From contig JBHIWP010000005.1 of assembly GCA_041987425.1 (NCBI GenBank), positions 1-64,000 of the forward strand: a stretch of 64,000 nt of DNA, given 5' to 3'. Made by a program: the position numbers and the translations under genes. Shown here piece by piece: positions 18,310 through 27,900 of this stretch. The DNA is from Leptofilum sp041987425. GTDB lineage: Bacteria; Chloroflexota; Anaerolineae; Promineifilales; Promineifilaceae. A model generated the notes under the pieces. That model saw only the letters and a program-made list of their open reading frames with translations, had not been told where the DNA came from and ran no database searches. Positions within the stretch are counted from its first letter, which is position 1; each line of letters begins with the position of its first letter.

Positions 18310-19707
18310 TTATTCGCCTGACTGCAAATATTCGATCGCCCCAGAAAGCTGAATATCTTCCTCGGCGTCAAATTCCATTTCGATGATGATGTCTGGCGTC
18401 ACGCCTTCGCCGTCAATCGTGTTGTTGTTGGGCGTATACCAACGGGCAATGGTCACCCGCATTTCTGATCCATCAGAAAGCTGGTAGACCTGCTGTACAG
18501 AGCCCTTGCCAAAGGTCACGTCGCCAATCAGAATGGCACGACCGTGATCCTGAATGGCCCCAGCCACAATTTCTGAGGCGCTGGCGCTGCCGCCGTTTAC
18601 CAACACCACCAGGGGTAACCCTTCCCCTAAGTCACCATCGTCTGCCTCAAAGACCTGATCCAACCCCGCATTGTTGCGCTCATACAGCACCACGTTATCT
18701 GTCAGAAACAGGTCGGCAACGCTGATGGACTGGTTCAAGAAGCCCCCAGGATTGTCGCGAAGGTCAAAAATAACGCTCTCTGCCCCTTGATCGAGCAAGG
18801 TTTGCAGTGCCTCCACCGTTTTTTCTGTGGCGGTTTGGTCAAAAGTGGTCAAGTTAATGTAGGCAATGTTGCCTTCCAGCATTTCTGCCTCTACGGTGGC
18901 AATTTCAAAGCGCACGCGGGTGATGGTAAACTCCAGCGGATCTTCCACGCCGGGCCGCATAATCGTCAACGTCACGTCTGTACCGCGCGGCCCGCGCACG
19001 CGCAATATCACCTCGTCGAAGGTAAGATCATCTACAGACTCGCCATCGACCGCAATGACTATATCCCCAGGCAGCAGCCCCGCCAGATCGGCTGGCTGGT
19101 CGGGAATGGGCCGCACAATCTCGAAAAGCCCTTCTTCCGTCTCGCGCACAAAGGCCCCAATGCCTTCAACCGATCCGCCAGCATCTTCACGCAGCCGGGC
19201 GGCTACCTCGGGGCGAATAAAGCGGGTATATTCATCACCCAGAGTATCCAGGGAACCTTCAATGGCTGAATAAAGGATCTCCTGGTTTTGGGGAATATCA
19301 CCGTCAAACCCTGCCTCGACTAGCCCCCAGGCTTCAAAAAACAGTTCAAAGTCAATCTCTTCTATCTCTTCCAGCCGGGGAGCGGCCGGTTCGGTCTCCT
19401 GCTCACTATCAGTTTCATCGTCGGCCGTTTCTACCTCAACGGCCGTTTCCTCTTCCACACCACCTTCCCCGGCCTCTACCCCAACAACCACCGGCACTTC
19501 CACCTCGCGAGTGACTTCCACCTCGCGGGTCACCTCACGCAGTTCTGTCAGAGTTTCGGTGATTGTCTGGTCGGTCGCCGTCGCCCGGCCAATGGCAAAG
19601 CCAGCAACGGCCGTTCCCAGGCAAAGCAGCAGGCCAGCCACAGCCACAATAAAAAGCATGGTCCGGTTGCTGCGCGGGGGTTGGTTGGTTGAATTTTCGT
19701 AACTCAT
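18310..19707 (-). CDS. S41 family C-terminal processing peptidase (copy 1)
   Basis: A 465-residue membrane-anchored protease of the CtpA/Prc type. TM helix at residues 17-38; then a strongly acidic linker (about 75-110); a PDZ domain with GDIVIAVDGESVDDLTF; and the catalytic core with FDLRDNPGGFLNQSI. The nucleophile is in GGSASASEIVAGA (Ser about 376) and the general-base Lys in FGKGSVQ (about 401). ATG is preceded by AAGGA. It lies 10 bases downstream of a second S41 gene of the same architecture, so the pair looks like a tandem duplication. These proteases trim extracytoplasmic proteins near their C-termini. Confidence 0.93.
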   Translation of the reverse strand: MSYENSTNQPPRSNRTMLFIVAVAGLLLCLGTAVAGFAIGRATATDQTITETLTELREVTREVEVTREVEVPVVVGVEAGEGGVEEETAVEVETADDETDSEQETEPAAPRLEEIEEIDFELFFEAWGLVEAGFDGDIPQNQEILYSAIEGSLDTLGDEYTRFIRPEVAARLREDAGGSVEGIGAFVRETEEGLFEIVRPIPDQPADLAGLLPGDIVIAVDGESVDDLTFDEVILRVRGPRGTDVTLTIMRPGVEDPLEFTITRVRFEIATVEAEMLEGNIAYINLTTFDQTATEKTVEALQTLLDQGAESVIFDLRDNPGGFLNQSISVADLFLTDNVVLYERNNAGLDQVFEADDGDLGEGLPLVVLVNGGSASASEIVAGAIQDHGRAILIGDVTFGKGSVQQVYQLSDGSEMRVTIARWYTPNNNTIDGEGVTPDIIIEMEFDAEEDIQLSGAIEYLQSGE

Positions 19708-19717
19708 CTAAATATCC

Positions 19718-20935
19718 TTACTGGTTAAGCTGAGCTAACTTTTGTAGCTCCATCACTGCCTGATTCAAAACGGCGTCACGGCCGTTGTCAATATCATCTT
19801 GCGTCACCGTCACCAAAATATCTGGCTGCAGGCCCTGCTGGTCTAGCTGATGCCGGTTTGGCGTAAGCCAGCGCGACGCGGTGACGTGCACAGATGAACC
19901 ATCGCTTAAATCATACACCAGCTGTACAGAGCCTTTGCCAAAGGTGGGCGTGCTGCCTACCAGCAGCGCCCGTCCCCGGTCTTGCAGCGCTCCGGCCAAA
20001 ATCTCCGCAGAGCTGGCCGTGCCGCCGTCAACCAAAACGATGAGCGGAACATCTGGGGCCAGGGACTCTGCCGTGGCCTCGTAGACACGCTCCTCCTCAC
20101 CGCGGGACTGCTGGTACAAAATGGGTCCGTCTTCCAGAAAATGGTCCGCCACAGAAACGGCCGCATCCAGCAAACCGCCCCCGTTGCCCCGCAGATCCAA
20201 AACTAGCCGGGTAGCTCCTTGAGATTGCAGGTCGAGAACGGCCGTTTCAATCTCGTTGGTGCTCTCGCCACTGAAGCGGGTTAACTGAATATAGCCTACC
20301 TGCTCGTCTTCGCGCAACAGCCGATAAGTAACCGAGGGGATCAAAATATCGCCTCGCTCCACTTCAATATCCACTGGCTCCGTTTCGTTTGGATGCAGTA
20401 CAGTTAAGACTACGGTGGTGCCTTTTTCGCCCCGCACCCGCTCGGCCACCTCTTGCACCGTCATCTCCGGGGTAATTGCTTCCCCATCCACTGCTAGCAG
20501 TTCATCGCCGGACAAGATGCCCGCCAGTTCGGCCGGATTCCCAGGAATAGGCTCCAGGTAGATGGGGCCGCCTTCTTCGGGACGTGCCAGCGTGGCGCCG
20601 ATACCGCCAAACGTCCCCTGGAGCGACTGCCGTTCAATTTCGCGCTCCACCGGCTCCACAAAAAAGGTGTAAGGATCGCCCAGCAGTGCAATGGAGCCTT
20701 GGATTGCCCCATAGGTTAGTTCTTTTGAAGTGGGTAATTCTCCCAAGAAATTATCTTCAACACGGCCCCACGCTTCCCAAAAGAGGGCAAACTCCTCGGT
20801 GTCTGTCGTTTGCACGGTGATCTCACCGCGGCGCATTTCTACAAAGTCGTTGGCAAAGTAGCCAGCAACGAAGGCGCTGAGGGCAAGCAAAATTAGCAAC
20901 ACAGTGGCGAATACATTACGTAGGCGTTCAGACAT
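19718..20935 (-). CDS. S41 family C-terminal processing peptidase (copy 2)
   Basis: A 405-residue protease with the same order as its neighbour: N-terminal TM (about 8-28), PDZ domain (GDELLAVDGEAITPEM) and S41 core (LDLRGNGGGLLDAAVSVADH). The Ser is in GGTASSAEILAGA (about 308) and the Lys in FGKGSVQLVYD (about 333), so both copies should be active. It lacks the long acidic linker of the downstream copy. The start follows GAGAGAG. It is first in a minus-strand unit ending in smpB. Confidence 0.93.
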   Translation of the reverse strand: MSERLRNVFATVLLILLALSAFVAGYFANDFVEMRRGEITVQTTDTEEFALFWEAWGRVEDNFLGELPTSKELTYGAIQGSIALLGDPYTFFVEPVEREIERQSLQGTFGGIGATLARPEEGGPIYLEPIPGNPAELAGILSGDELLAVDGEAITPEMTVQEVAERVRGEKGTTVVLTVLHPNETEPVDIEVERGDILIPSVTYRLLREDEQVGYIQLTRFSGESTNEIETAVLDLQSQGATRLVLDLRGNGGGLLDAAVSVADHFLEDGPILYQQSRGEEERVYEATAESLAPDVPLIVLVDGGTASSAEILAGALQDRGRALLVGSTPTFGKGSVQLVYDLSDGSSVHVTASRWLTPNRHQLDQQGLQPDILVTVTQDDIDNGRDAVLNQAVMELQKLAQLNQ

Positions 20936-21335
20936 AAGCTCTCTCGGCTGGGTATGTTGGCAAAGTCGCGCTCCCCAGATTGATTCTACATTATGGATCG
21001 TGGAGAATAAAAGTTTTTAGAAATAGATTCGGTCTAAATTTTCTTTTGTTCTCCTGAAAGTAAACCAATATCCTGTTAGATGCTACTTTCACTTAACAAA
21101 TTCATAGAATTCCAGGCAAACAGGCGCATTTGTTTGGCTCAGCACAATTATCAGCGAAAATTGTAGCACAGGTGGTAGGGCAAGCAATCTACTGTATAAT
21201 TCACTCGTCGGATCGCTTTCCACTGCCAACTTGCCCGATGAACTTTTTGGTGGACGATGGTTTGAGCAAAAACGCCGCTTTGCCTCTTCGATCCGCAGCA
21301 AACCAATACGAATTTTTAGGGAGCATTTTGTCATC
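20936..21335. other. Intergenic region between divergent S41 and GH3 genes
   Basis: AT-rich divergent promoter region. TATAAT at 21195-21200 is a good -10 candidate for the plus-strand GH3 gene, leaving a leader of about 130 bases if translation begins at 21336. No convincing small gene or strong hairpin was seen; ORFs here overlap the GH3 N-terminal extension in other frames. Confidence 0.4.
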
Positions 21336-24332
21336 TTGAGCACCTTATTGCAGCGCGCGAAAAATAGTTGGCGTGGTTGGGGAACGGCCGTTTTCCTGGT
21401 TCTGTTCCTCTTGCTGCATGGTGGTAGCCAGCCAACCCTGGCCCAAGATGACGCTGCCGACGAGTCGCTCGCCACTGCCCAGGCGATCCTCAACAGCATG
21501 AGCGTGGAAGAGCGCGTCGGGCAGCTGTTCCTTGTTACGTTCGAGGGCGATCAGGCCACCTTCGACAGCGACATCGCCGACCTTATTACCAATTTCCATA
21601 TTGGGGGCGTTGTCCTTTCCGCAGACAACAACAACATCACGGGCTATGGCAACCTGGAAAACATTCCCTTGCAAACGTCGGACCTCATCAATAATCTGCA
21701 AAGTTTAGCGCTGTTTGGCCAGCCCCTTACCACACCAGACGGGCCAGAAATTGAAGAAGACGCTGTGCCGCCAACCCGCCCTCCCGTCCCTTCCTTCACA
21801 CCGGTCCCTCTTTTTGTAGCCATTGCCCATGAAGGCAACAGCTACCCCAACAGCGCCATCCTCAATGGTTTAACCAACGTGCCCAGCAATATGGCTATTG
21901 GGGCCACGTGGCGGCCGGAGCTGGCGCAGCAAGTGGGCCAGGTCGTAGGCCGCGAACTGGCTAATCTGGGCATCAACATGCTGCTGGGTCCCTCGTTGGA
22001 CGTGCTAGAAAGTCCCGACCCTGTTGGCCCCAGTGATTTAGGCGTGCGCTCCTTTGGTGGCGATCCGTACTGGGTTGGGGTAATGGGCAGCGCCTACACG
22101 GCTGGCGTGCACATTGGCAGCAATAACCAGATTGCCGTGATTCCCAAGCATTTTCCTGGCTACGGTGCCAGCGACCGGCCGCTGCACGAAGAAGTGCCAA
22201 CCGTGCGCAAGTCGCTGGAGCAGCTGCGCCAGATTGAACTGGCACCCTTCTTTGCCGTGACTGGCGGTGCCAGGTGGCCAGAAGCCGTGGCCGACGGAAT
22301 TTTGACGACCCATATTCGCTATCAGGGTTTTCAGGGCAATATTCGGGCGACTACCAACCCGGTCAGCCTCGATCCGCTGGCCCTCTCGGCCCTGATGGCG
22401 CAGGAAGAGTTGAGCAGCTGGCGCGGTGAAGGTGGGCTAATCGTTTCTGACGCGCTGGGCGTGCGCGCTGTTGAGCGTTTTTATGGGCAAGATCAGGGGT
22501 TTCCCCATCGCGTGGTGGCAAAAGATGCTTTTTTGGCCGGTAATGACCTGCTTTACTTGTCTGACTTTGCCCTGGGCGATGCGCCCTATGAAGAGCAGCT
22601 TATAAACATCATTGACACGGTTTTATGGTTCCAAGAGCGGTACGAGACGGATGTGGCTTTTCAGCAGCAGGTAGACACGGCCGTTCTGCGAATACTTCAG
22701 CTAAAATTGCGACTGTACCAAAACAGCTTTGAGCCAAATAACATTCTAATCAGCGAGCTGCCGGCAGCTGATCCTGCTGGAGAAGCCATCACCATTGATG
22801 TGGCTCAGTCTGGCCTGACCCTCATTGCCCCTGACCCAGACGAGCTGGTCGAGCGGCTGGTGCGCCCCCCAACTGCCAGCGACAGCATCATTATCTTTAC
22901 CGATATGCGCGAGTTCCAGCAGTGCAGCAGCTGCCCGCCGCAGCCTCTGGTTGGCCTGACGGCCGTTGAAGAGCGCATGCTGGCCCTTTATGGCCCGCAA
23001 GCCAGCGCCCAGCTACGGCCAGAGCAAATTACCAGCTACCGCTTTGCTGACCTGCAAGCATTCATTGACGCTGGCACAGAGCCAATCATCTACAATACAG
23101 AACCAATCACGCCCACTGTCGCCCCAAACAGCAGCCCAACGCCAGAAGATGGACCCACACCAACTGCGCTGCCCACCGCTACGCCGCCCGCTTTTTTGGT
23201 GCAGGAGGACTTAGCAAGCGCCGACTGGATTATCTTTGCCATGCTGGACAATATGGGACCCAACTCGCAGGCCCTGAACAACTTCCTGGCCCAACGCCCG
23301 GATTTGGTGCGCGAACGAAAGGTTGTCGTTTTTGCCTTGGACGCCCCTTACTATTTGGATTCGACGGAAATCACCCAGTTGGCGGCCCTGTTTGGACTAT
23401 ACAGCCATAATGAAGCAGCAATTGATACGGCCGTGCGCGCCCTTTTTCAGGAGCTGCAATTTACCGGCGCATCACCTGTGCATATTCCCGGCGCCAGTTA
23501 TGATCTTTTCCTGCAAACCCAACCCACGCCAAACCAGATTATTGGCCTGAGCGTTACCAACCTGGATACGGCTGACGCCACGGCGAACGAGCCTTTTGCT
23601 GTCTCAGTTGGCGACACGCTGCGGCTGAAAACCGGGGTCATTTTGGACCACAACGGTAACCCGGTCCCCGACGGCACGGTAGTTCGCTTCCGGCAGCGGG
23701 ACCGGGTCGCTGGTGTCGAAAACATCATTGATGAAGTTTCTACAGTGGATGGCGTAGCCCAACTGGATTACGTGCTGGAATCCCGCACGGAAGGCGGCCA
23801 GTTCCGCATTGTGGCAGAATCAGGCGCGGCTACTATCTCCCAAGAAATAGACATACAGGTCGGGCAAAGCGGTACTGGCGGCGGGGCCCAAATCTCCATC
23901 ATCGACCCCACGCCTCAACCCACGCCCACCGACACGCCGCCACCAACGCCGACGGTTACAGTGACCTCACCCGCTACCGATGCCCCTGAACCCACGAGTA
24001 CACTTTCACAGACCACGGCTCCCCCTGAAGAACCCGGCGTTCGCATTGAACTGTCTGAGTTTTGGCTGCTGACGGCCGTATTTGCCGGACTATTTGTGTC
24101 TGGCGGGGTGGCCTTTACGCTGGGGCGGCAGCAAGACGCCTCGCTTGCACAGCAAATTGGCTGGCCGCTGTGGGCCATGATTGGCGGCCTGCTGGCTTAC
24201 ATTTACTTCAAGCTAGAAATGCCAGGGGCCGCTGCTTTTGGCGAGATGGGCGCTTTCACCGGTTTTCTCGTCACGGCAGTCGGTGGGGTTATTGGCTTGC
24301 TGCTTTACTGGTTGCGTCAGAAATTTGGCTAA
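21336..24332 (+). CDS. Secreted/membrane-anchored glycoside hydrolase family 3 protein
   Basis: About 998 residues. The reading frame is open from 21231, but TTG 21336 gives a typical Sec signal peptide (basic, then TAVFLVLFLLLHGG, then LAQ), so I prefer it; AGGGAG lies somewhat far upstream. The GH3 N-domain has EERVGQLFLVTFEGDQ, AVIPKHFPGYGASDRPLHEE and the nucleophile region LIVSDALGVRAVERF, as in NagZ-like beta-N-acetylhexosaminidases. A Thr/Pro-rich linker, a second GH3-type region, an Ig-like Big-1 type domain (VSVGDTLRLKTGVILDHNGN), another PTPTP linker and C-terminal TM helices follow. It probably acts outside the membrane on amino-sugar polymers such as peptidoglycan fragments (inference). 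The stop overlaps the convergent CDF gene by four bases. Confidence 0.85.
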   Translation: MSTLLQRAKNSWRGWGTAVFLVLFLLLHGGSQPTLAQDDAADESLATAQAILNSMSVEERVGQLFLVTFEGDQATFDSDIADLITNFHIGGVVLSADNNNITGYGNLENIPLQTSDLINNLQSLALFGQPLTTPDGPEIEEDAVPPTRPPVPSFTPVPLFVAIAHEGNSYPNSAILNGLTNVPSNMAIGATWRPELAQQVGQVVGRELANLGINMLLGPSLDVLESPDPVGPSDLGVRSFGGDPYWVGVMGSAYTAGVHIGSNNQIAVIPKHFPGYGASDRPLHEEVPTVRKSLEQLRQIELAPFFAVTGGARWPEAVADGILTTHIRYQGFQGNIRATTNPVSLDPLALSALMAQEELSSWRGEGGLIVSDALGVRAVERFYGQDQGFPHRVVAKDAFLAGNDLLYLSDFALGDAPYEEQLINIIDTVLWFQERYETDVAFQQQVDTAVLRILQLKLRLYQNSFEPNNILISELPAADPAGEAITIDVAQSGLTLIAPDPDELVERLVRPPTASDSIIIFTDMREFQQCSSCPPQPLVGLTAVEERMLALYGPQASAQLRPEQITSYRFADLQAFIDAGTEPIIYNTEPITPTVAPNSSPTPEDGPTPTALPTATPPAFLVQEDLASADWIIFAMLDNMGPNSQALNNFLAQRPDLVRERKVVVFALDAPYYLDSTEITQLAALFGLYSHNEAAIDTAVRALFQELQFTGASPVHIPGASYDLFLQTQPTPNQIIGLSVTNLDTADATANEPFAVSVGDTLRLKTGVILDHNGNPVPDGTVVRFRQRDRVAGVENIIDEVSTVDGVAQLDYVLESRTEGGQFRIVAESGAATISQEIDIQVGQSGTGGGAQISIIDPTPQPTPTDTPPPTPTVTVTSPATDAPEPTSTLSQTTAPPEEPGVRIELSEFWLLTAVFAGLFVSGGVAFTLGRQQDASLAQQIGWPLWAMIGGLLAYIYFKLEMPGAAAFGEMGAFTGFLVTAVGGVIGLLLYWLRQKFG

Positions 24333-25261
24333 ACGGCCGTATCGACCAGGCTCTCTTCCCTACGATGCAGCTCAATATCTTCCCAGGATACCGGGTCTTC
24401 CACCGGTTCCAGGTGAGTAAAGACCGAAACCGGCGCTATCGCCTGGCGCAAGTCGCGCTCGATGGACTCCAGCAGCGTATGCCCGCGCTGGACGGACCAA
24501 TGGCCGGGCACCTGAACGTGCACCGATACAAAGCGATTTGCCCCAGACTGACGCGTGCGCAGGGCATGATACTGCACTTCATCGGAGCAGTAGCTTTCTA
24601 GCACGTTCCGCACCTGGGCTGCTTCTGCTGCCGGTAATGAACTGTCCATCAGGCCATTGACGGCCGTTCCTAACAGCTTTACCCCGGTGCGAATAATGTG
24701 CAGGGCAACCAGCAGCGCCAGCACCGGGTCCAGCCAGTGCCAGCCGGTAAGCCACACGGCCAAAACGCCACCAAGCACCCCCAGCGAAGTCCATACATCT
24801 GTTAGCAAATGGCTGGCGTTGGCCGTTAGAGCCAATGAGTTGTGCTGACGCCCTACACGTAGCAGCACCAGCGCCGTTAGCCCGTTGCCCAGCGCCGCCA
24901 CCAAAGACACACATAGCCCCCACCCAACTTGCTCTAGCGGCTGTGGCTGCAGCAGACGCTGAACGGCCGTATAGCCAATTGCCAATGCCGCCACCAAAAT
25001 AAGGCTGCCTTCTATGCCGCCAGAAAAATACTCAGCCTTGCTGTGGCCATACTCGTGCTCATCATCCGGCGGCTGGGCCGCAATGGTGAGAATGATTAGG
25101 GCGAAGACGGCCGTCAGCAAATTCACGCCGGACTCCAGCGCGTCGGACAGCAAGCCGACGGAGCCAGTAAGCCAGTAGGCGGCGGCCTTTAGGCCAATGG
25201 AGAGAACGGCCGTGGCAATTGACAGCCAGGCATAGCGGGTAAGTTGATGACGATTTTGCAT
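24329..25261 (-). CDS. Cation diffusion facilitator (CDF) family transporter
   Basis: A 310-residue divalent-metal/proton antiporter of the cytoplasmic membrane. Six TM helices span residues 10-200; the metal site pairs are visible as GLLSDALESGVNLL in helix 2 and ASHLLTDVWTS in helix 5 (HxxxD). DDEHEYGHSKAEYFSGG is the characteristic loop between helices 2 and 3. Residues 205-295 form the cytoplasmic ferredoxin-like domain with HVQVPGHWSVQRGH. Likely exports Zn, Fe or Mn. No Shine-Dalgarno is visible at ATG 25261. Confidence 0.93.
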   Translation of the reverse strand: MQNRHQLTRYAWLSIATAVLSIGLKAAAYWLTGSVGLLSDALESGVNLLTAVFALIILTIAAQPPDDEHEYGHSKAEYFSGGIEGSLILVAALAIGYTAVQRLLQPQPLEQVGWGLCVSLVAALGNGLTALVLLRVGRQHNSLALTANASHLLTDVWTSLGVLGGVLAVWLTGWHWLDPVLALLVALHIIRTGVKLLGTAVNGLMDSSLPAAEAAQVRNVLESYCSDEVQYHALRTRQSGANRFVSVHVQVPGHWSVQRGHTLLESIERDLRQAIAPVSVFTHLEPVEDPVSWEDIELHRREESLVDTAV

Positions 25262-25401
25262 ACGATTATTGTGATGGATGCGCTCGTCAATTTCTAGCCA
25301 ACCCGTTCATTTTTGTTTTAGTTTGGCCTAAGTTGAAGTGTAGTTAAGGTGAATACGGCCGTTTGACCCGGCTAAAAGGAAAAACCTGGTAGGAAGTAAA
25401 A

Positions 25402-25427
25402 AGTGAAAAGTGGAGCTACTTTTCACT
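25402..25427. repeat. Hairpin repeat
   Basis: AGTGAAAAGT and ACTTTTCACT form a perfect ten-base stem around GGAGCT; a further copy of TCACTTTTCACT follows at once. It lies between the two minus-strand genes CDF and epimerase. It may act as a terminator for the epimerase gene, but its repeated units look like a small dispersed palindromic repeat. Confidence 0.55.
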
Positions 25428-25452
25428 CTATCACTTTTCACTATTCACCCAG

Positions 25453-26463
25453 TTACCTGTACCGTTCGCGAATATTCGGCACCAGGTATTCATCAAAGGC
25501 CCGCGTAATATCGTAAGCAGGCTGCCAACCCCAATCCTTGCGTGCCTGCTTGTCGTTTAGTCCAGCGGGCCAGCTATCCACAATGCCCTGGCGGTTCAGA
25601 TCAGGAGCAAAGGCGATCTTAGCCTGGGGAAATGTCTTTTCCACCAGCGTTTTAAACTCAGCCGCCGATAGGCTAAAGCTGGTGACATTGTACACCGCCC
25701 GGCTCAGCTCACTGCGCGGCGCTTCCCACAGCTGCAGCAGAGAGGTAATCGCATCGGGCATCGCCATGAAGGGGATGGTGCTGTCTTCGCGCACAAAACA
25801 TCTGTAGGGCGCGCCCTTGGCTGCAGCGTGCAGCATCTCTGGCCCGTAGTCGCTGGTGCCGCCAGAAGGCACCGTAAAGGCGCTAATTAGGCCCGGAAAA
25901 CGCACGCTGCGAAAGTCCAGCATGGTAGGCGTTGTTTCTGCAAGCTGCTGATAATTTTGGCTATAATAGCTGCCCAACTGTTCACAGTAGAGCTTGTTGC
26001 AGCCATACATCGTGGTTGGATAGTTCCAATCCCACTCGCGCACATAAAAATCGCGCTGTTTCGTTTCTAAATCTGGCATGCCGTACACGGCAATGGAGCT
26101 GGGAAAGATAAAGCGAACGGGCTTACCGCGCTGCTGTGACTGCTCCGCAGCCAGCTGCAAAAGGTTGAGCGTGCCGTTGACGTTCACCTGATGCGCCAGC
26201 TCTGGCGAGAACTCGCTGCGCGTCGAAAGCAGCGCCGCCAGATGAAAAATGGAGTCAATTTCATACTCGGTAACGAGCCGGGCAAACAGCTTATGGTCTA
26301 AGATATCGCCAATGATGTGGGTGGAACGGCCGTCTAGCTCCTCCGGTAACTGGTGCAAATCTAGCGTAAGTAAAATATACTCCCCGCTGGCCGAGAGCTG
26401 CTCAATTAAAGCCTGGCCAATTTCACCGGCAGCACCGGTTATCAATATTGCTTTTTTACGCAT
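25453..26463 (-). CDS. NAD-dependent epimerase/dehydratase, threonine dehydrogenase-like SDR
   Basis: A 336-residue extended short-chain dehydrogenase. The NAD-binding motif is ITGAAGEIGQALIEQL (8-23), followed by HLAALLSTRSE, the Ser of FPSSIAVYG and the catalytic Tyr/Lys in YPTTMYGCNKLYCEQLG. The C-terminal part, RFPGLISAFTVPSGGTSDYG, resembles the UDP-galactose-epimerase-like L-threonine 3-dehydrogenases rather than sugar epimerases. GAGAGG precedes the ATG. Stands alone on the minus strand. The family is sure, the substrate less so. Confidence 0.88.
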   Translation of the reverse strand: MRKKAILITGAAGEIGQALIEQLSASGEYILLTLDLHQLPEELDGRSTHIIGDILDHKLFARLVTEYEIDSIFHLAALLSTRSEFSPELAHQVNVNGTLNLLQLAAEQSQQRGKPVRFIFPSSIAVYGMPDLETKQRDFYVREWDWNYPTTMYGCNKLYCEQLGSYYSQNYQQLAETTPTMLDFRSVRFPGLISAFTVPSGGTSDYGPEMLHAAAKGAPYRCFVREDSTIPFMAMPDAITSLLQLWEAPRSELSRAVYNVTSFSLSAAEFKTLVEKTFPQAKIAFAPDLNRQGIVDSWPAGLNDKQARKDWGWQPAYDITRAFDEYLVPNIRERYR

Positions 26464-26648
26464 TCACGCCTCTCTTATGCTCTTTGGGGGAAATTGATCC
26501 CCGATAATTCAGTAGGATAGCGGTAATCATATCACGATTGCAGCCAAAAAAAGGAAGTTAAACGGCCGTACAGTAAAACAATTTCCCAGGCATTGACGTA
26601 CAGCTTACGCGTGTGTTAATCTCATACCCCAACAACGAGGAGAGGTAC

Positions 26649-27890
26649 ATGAGTAACGAGATCGATTTGTTACCTGCAGCAACAGACCACGAATCCCCCC
26701 CCTGGTCGCGCAGCACCAAAGTCATAGTCACCGTAGCGGCGCTGGTGCTCGTCATCTGGCTCACCTACCGCTTTCAATCGCTCATTTCCCAAATTGTGAT
26801 CGCAGCCATTTTGGCCTACATCTTGAATCCGATCATCGTTCTAATAGACAAACGAACCAGATTCAAGCGCAGCACGGGCATTCTCGTTGTTTATTTGCTG
26901 TTGGCGCTGGCAGTCATCGGCGGCTTCATTGCCCTGGGATTTGCTGCCTTTGAACAAATCACTTCGCTCATTGAGCAGGTTCCGCTCTTCATTCAGGACA
27001 TTACGGCCGTCATCGAAGAATTCACTGCACGCACAGACCCAATCGTATTTGGCCCGCTGGTGCTAGATCCCAGCGTGATCAACCTGGGGCTTATTCAAGA
27101 CCAACTGGTGGGCATGGTAGAACCGGCCGTCAGCCGTGGCGGGCAGCTTGTTACCGATGTGGCCACGGCCACGATCACGACCCTGGGTACCCTGCTCTTC
27201 ATTTTTATCATCTCCATCTATCTGGCTATTGAGATTCCGCAATTGGGTGGCCGCGTGGCTGGATTGGCCCAAATGCCTGGCTACCGCAAGGACGCTGAGC
27301 GGCTGCTGCGCGAATTCGGCCGAATCTGGAGTGCCTATCTGCGCGGTCAGGTTCTTTTGGGCGTCGTCATCTTCTTTGTTGTCTGGCTGGGACTGGCCTT
27401 GCTGGGCGTGCAAAACTCACTGGCGCTGGGGCTGCTCTCTGGCCTGTTAGAATTCATTCCAGTATTAGGGCCTATCATTGGTGCAGGCGCTGCAATTATT
27501 GTCGCTCTTTTTCAGCCAGACACGCTGGGCGAGATGGCTAACTGGCAATACGCTGGGGTAGTGCTCGTCTTCATGCTTATTGTGCAGCAGCTGGAAAACA
27601 ACATTCTGGTGCCGCGCATTGTAGGTGAGTCGCTAGAGCTACACCCATTGATTGTGATTGTTGGGGTGTTCATGGGCAGCAGTTTGGCCGGAATCCTGGG
27701 CGCGATCCTGGCGGCGCCACTTGTAGCAACGCTAAAACTGGTGGGCATCTATGCCTGGCGAAAAATGTTTGATCAGCCTCCTTTTCCACATCCGGAAAAG
27801 GAGTTGGGGGAGTCGGCCTCTGCTAAACTGCTGAAGCGTGGGCAAGAATTACTGCCCAAGCGCAAGAAAGGAAGCAAGCCCGCCCAGTAA
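26649..27890 (+). CDS. AI-2E family transporter (PerM/YdiK-like)
   Basis: A 413-residue membrane protein with about eight hydrophobic segments. The family pattern is clear: SQIVIAAILAYILNPIIVLI near the N-terminus, the long cytoplasmic-type region (EQITSLIEQVPLF...), then LLSGLLEFIPVLGPIIGAGA, VLVFMLIVQQLENNILVPRI and SLELHPLIVIVGVFMG. Members export AI-2 or other small solutes; many have unknown cargo. I chose ATG 26649 because GAGGAGAGG lies just upstream; the frame is open 12 codons further. The TPR-membrane gene follows ten bases later. Confidence 0.93.
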   Translation: MSNEIDLLPAATDHESPPWSRSTKVIVTVAALVLVIWLTYRFQSLISQIVIAAILAYILNPIIVLIDKRTRFKRSTGILVVYLLLALAVIGGFIALGFAAFEQITSLIEQVPLFIQDITAVIEEFTARTDPIVFGPLVLDPSVINLGLIQDQLVGMVEPAVSRGGQLVTDVATATITTLGTLLFIFIISIYLAIEIPQLGGRVAGLAQMPGYRKDAERLLREFGRIWSAYLRGQVLLGVVIFFVVWLGLALLGVQNSLALGLLSGLLEFIPVLGPIIGAGAAIIVALFQPDTLGEMANWQYAGVVLVFMLIVQQLENNILVPRIVGESLELHPLIVIVGVFMGSSLAGILGAILAAPLVATLKLVGIYAWRKMFDQPPFPHPEKELGESASAKLLKRGQELLPKRKKGSKPAQ

Positions 27891-27893
27891 AAT
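27888..27893 (+). promoter_or_regulatory. -10 box before the TPR-membrane gene
   Basis: TAAAAT overlaps the stop codon of the AI-2E family gene and ends seven bases before the ATG at 27901, which has no ribosome site. It fits a leaderless start internal to the operon. Confidence 0.4.
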
Positions 27894-27900
27894 TGTTTTT

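Noticed and set aside
25262..25300. TTGACG-based promoter for the CDF gene
   Set aside because: The -35-like hexamer is too close to any -10 candidate and to the start codon to be convincing.
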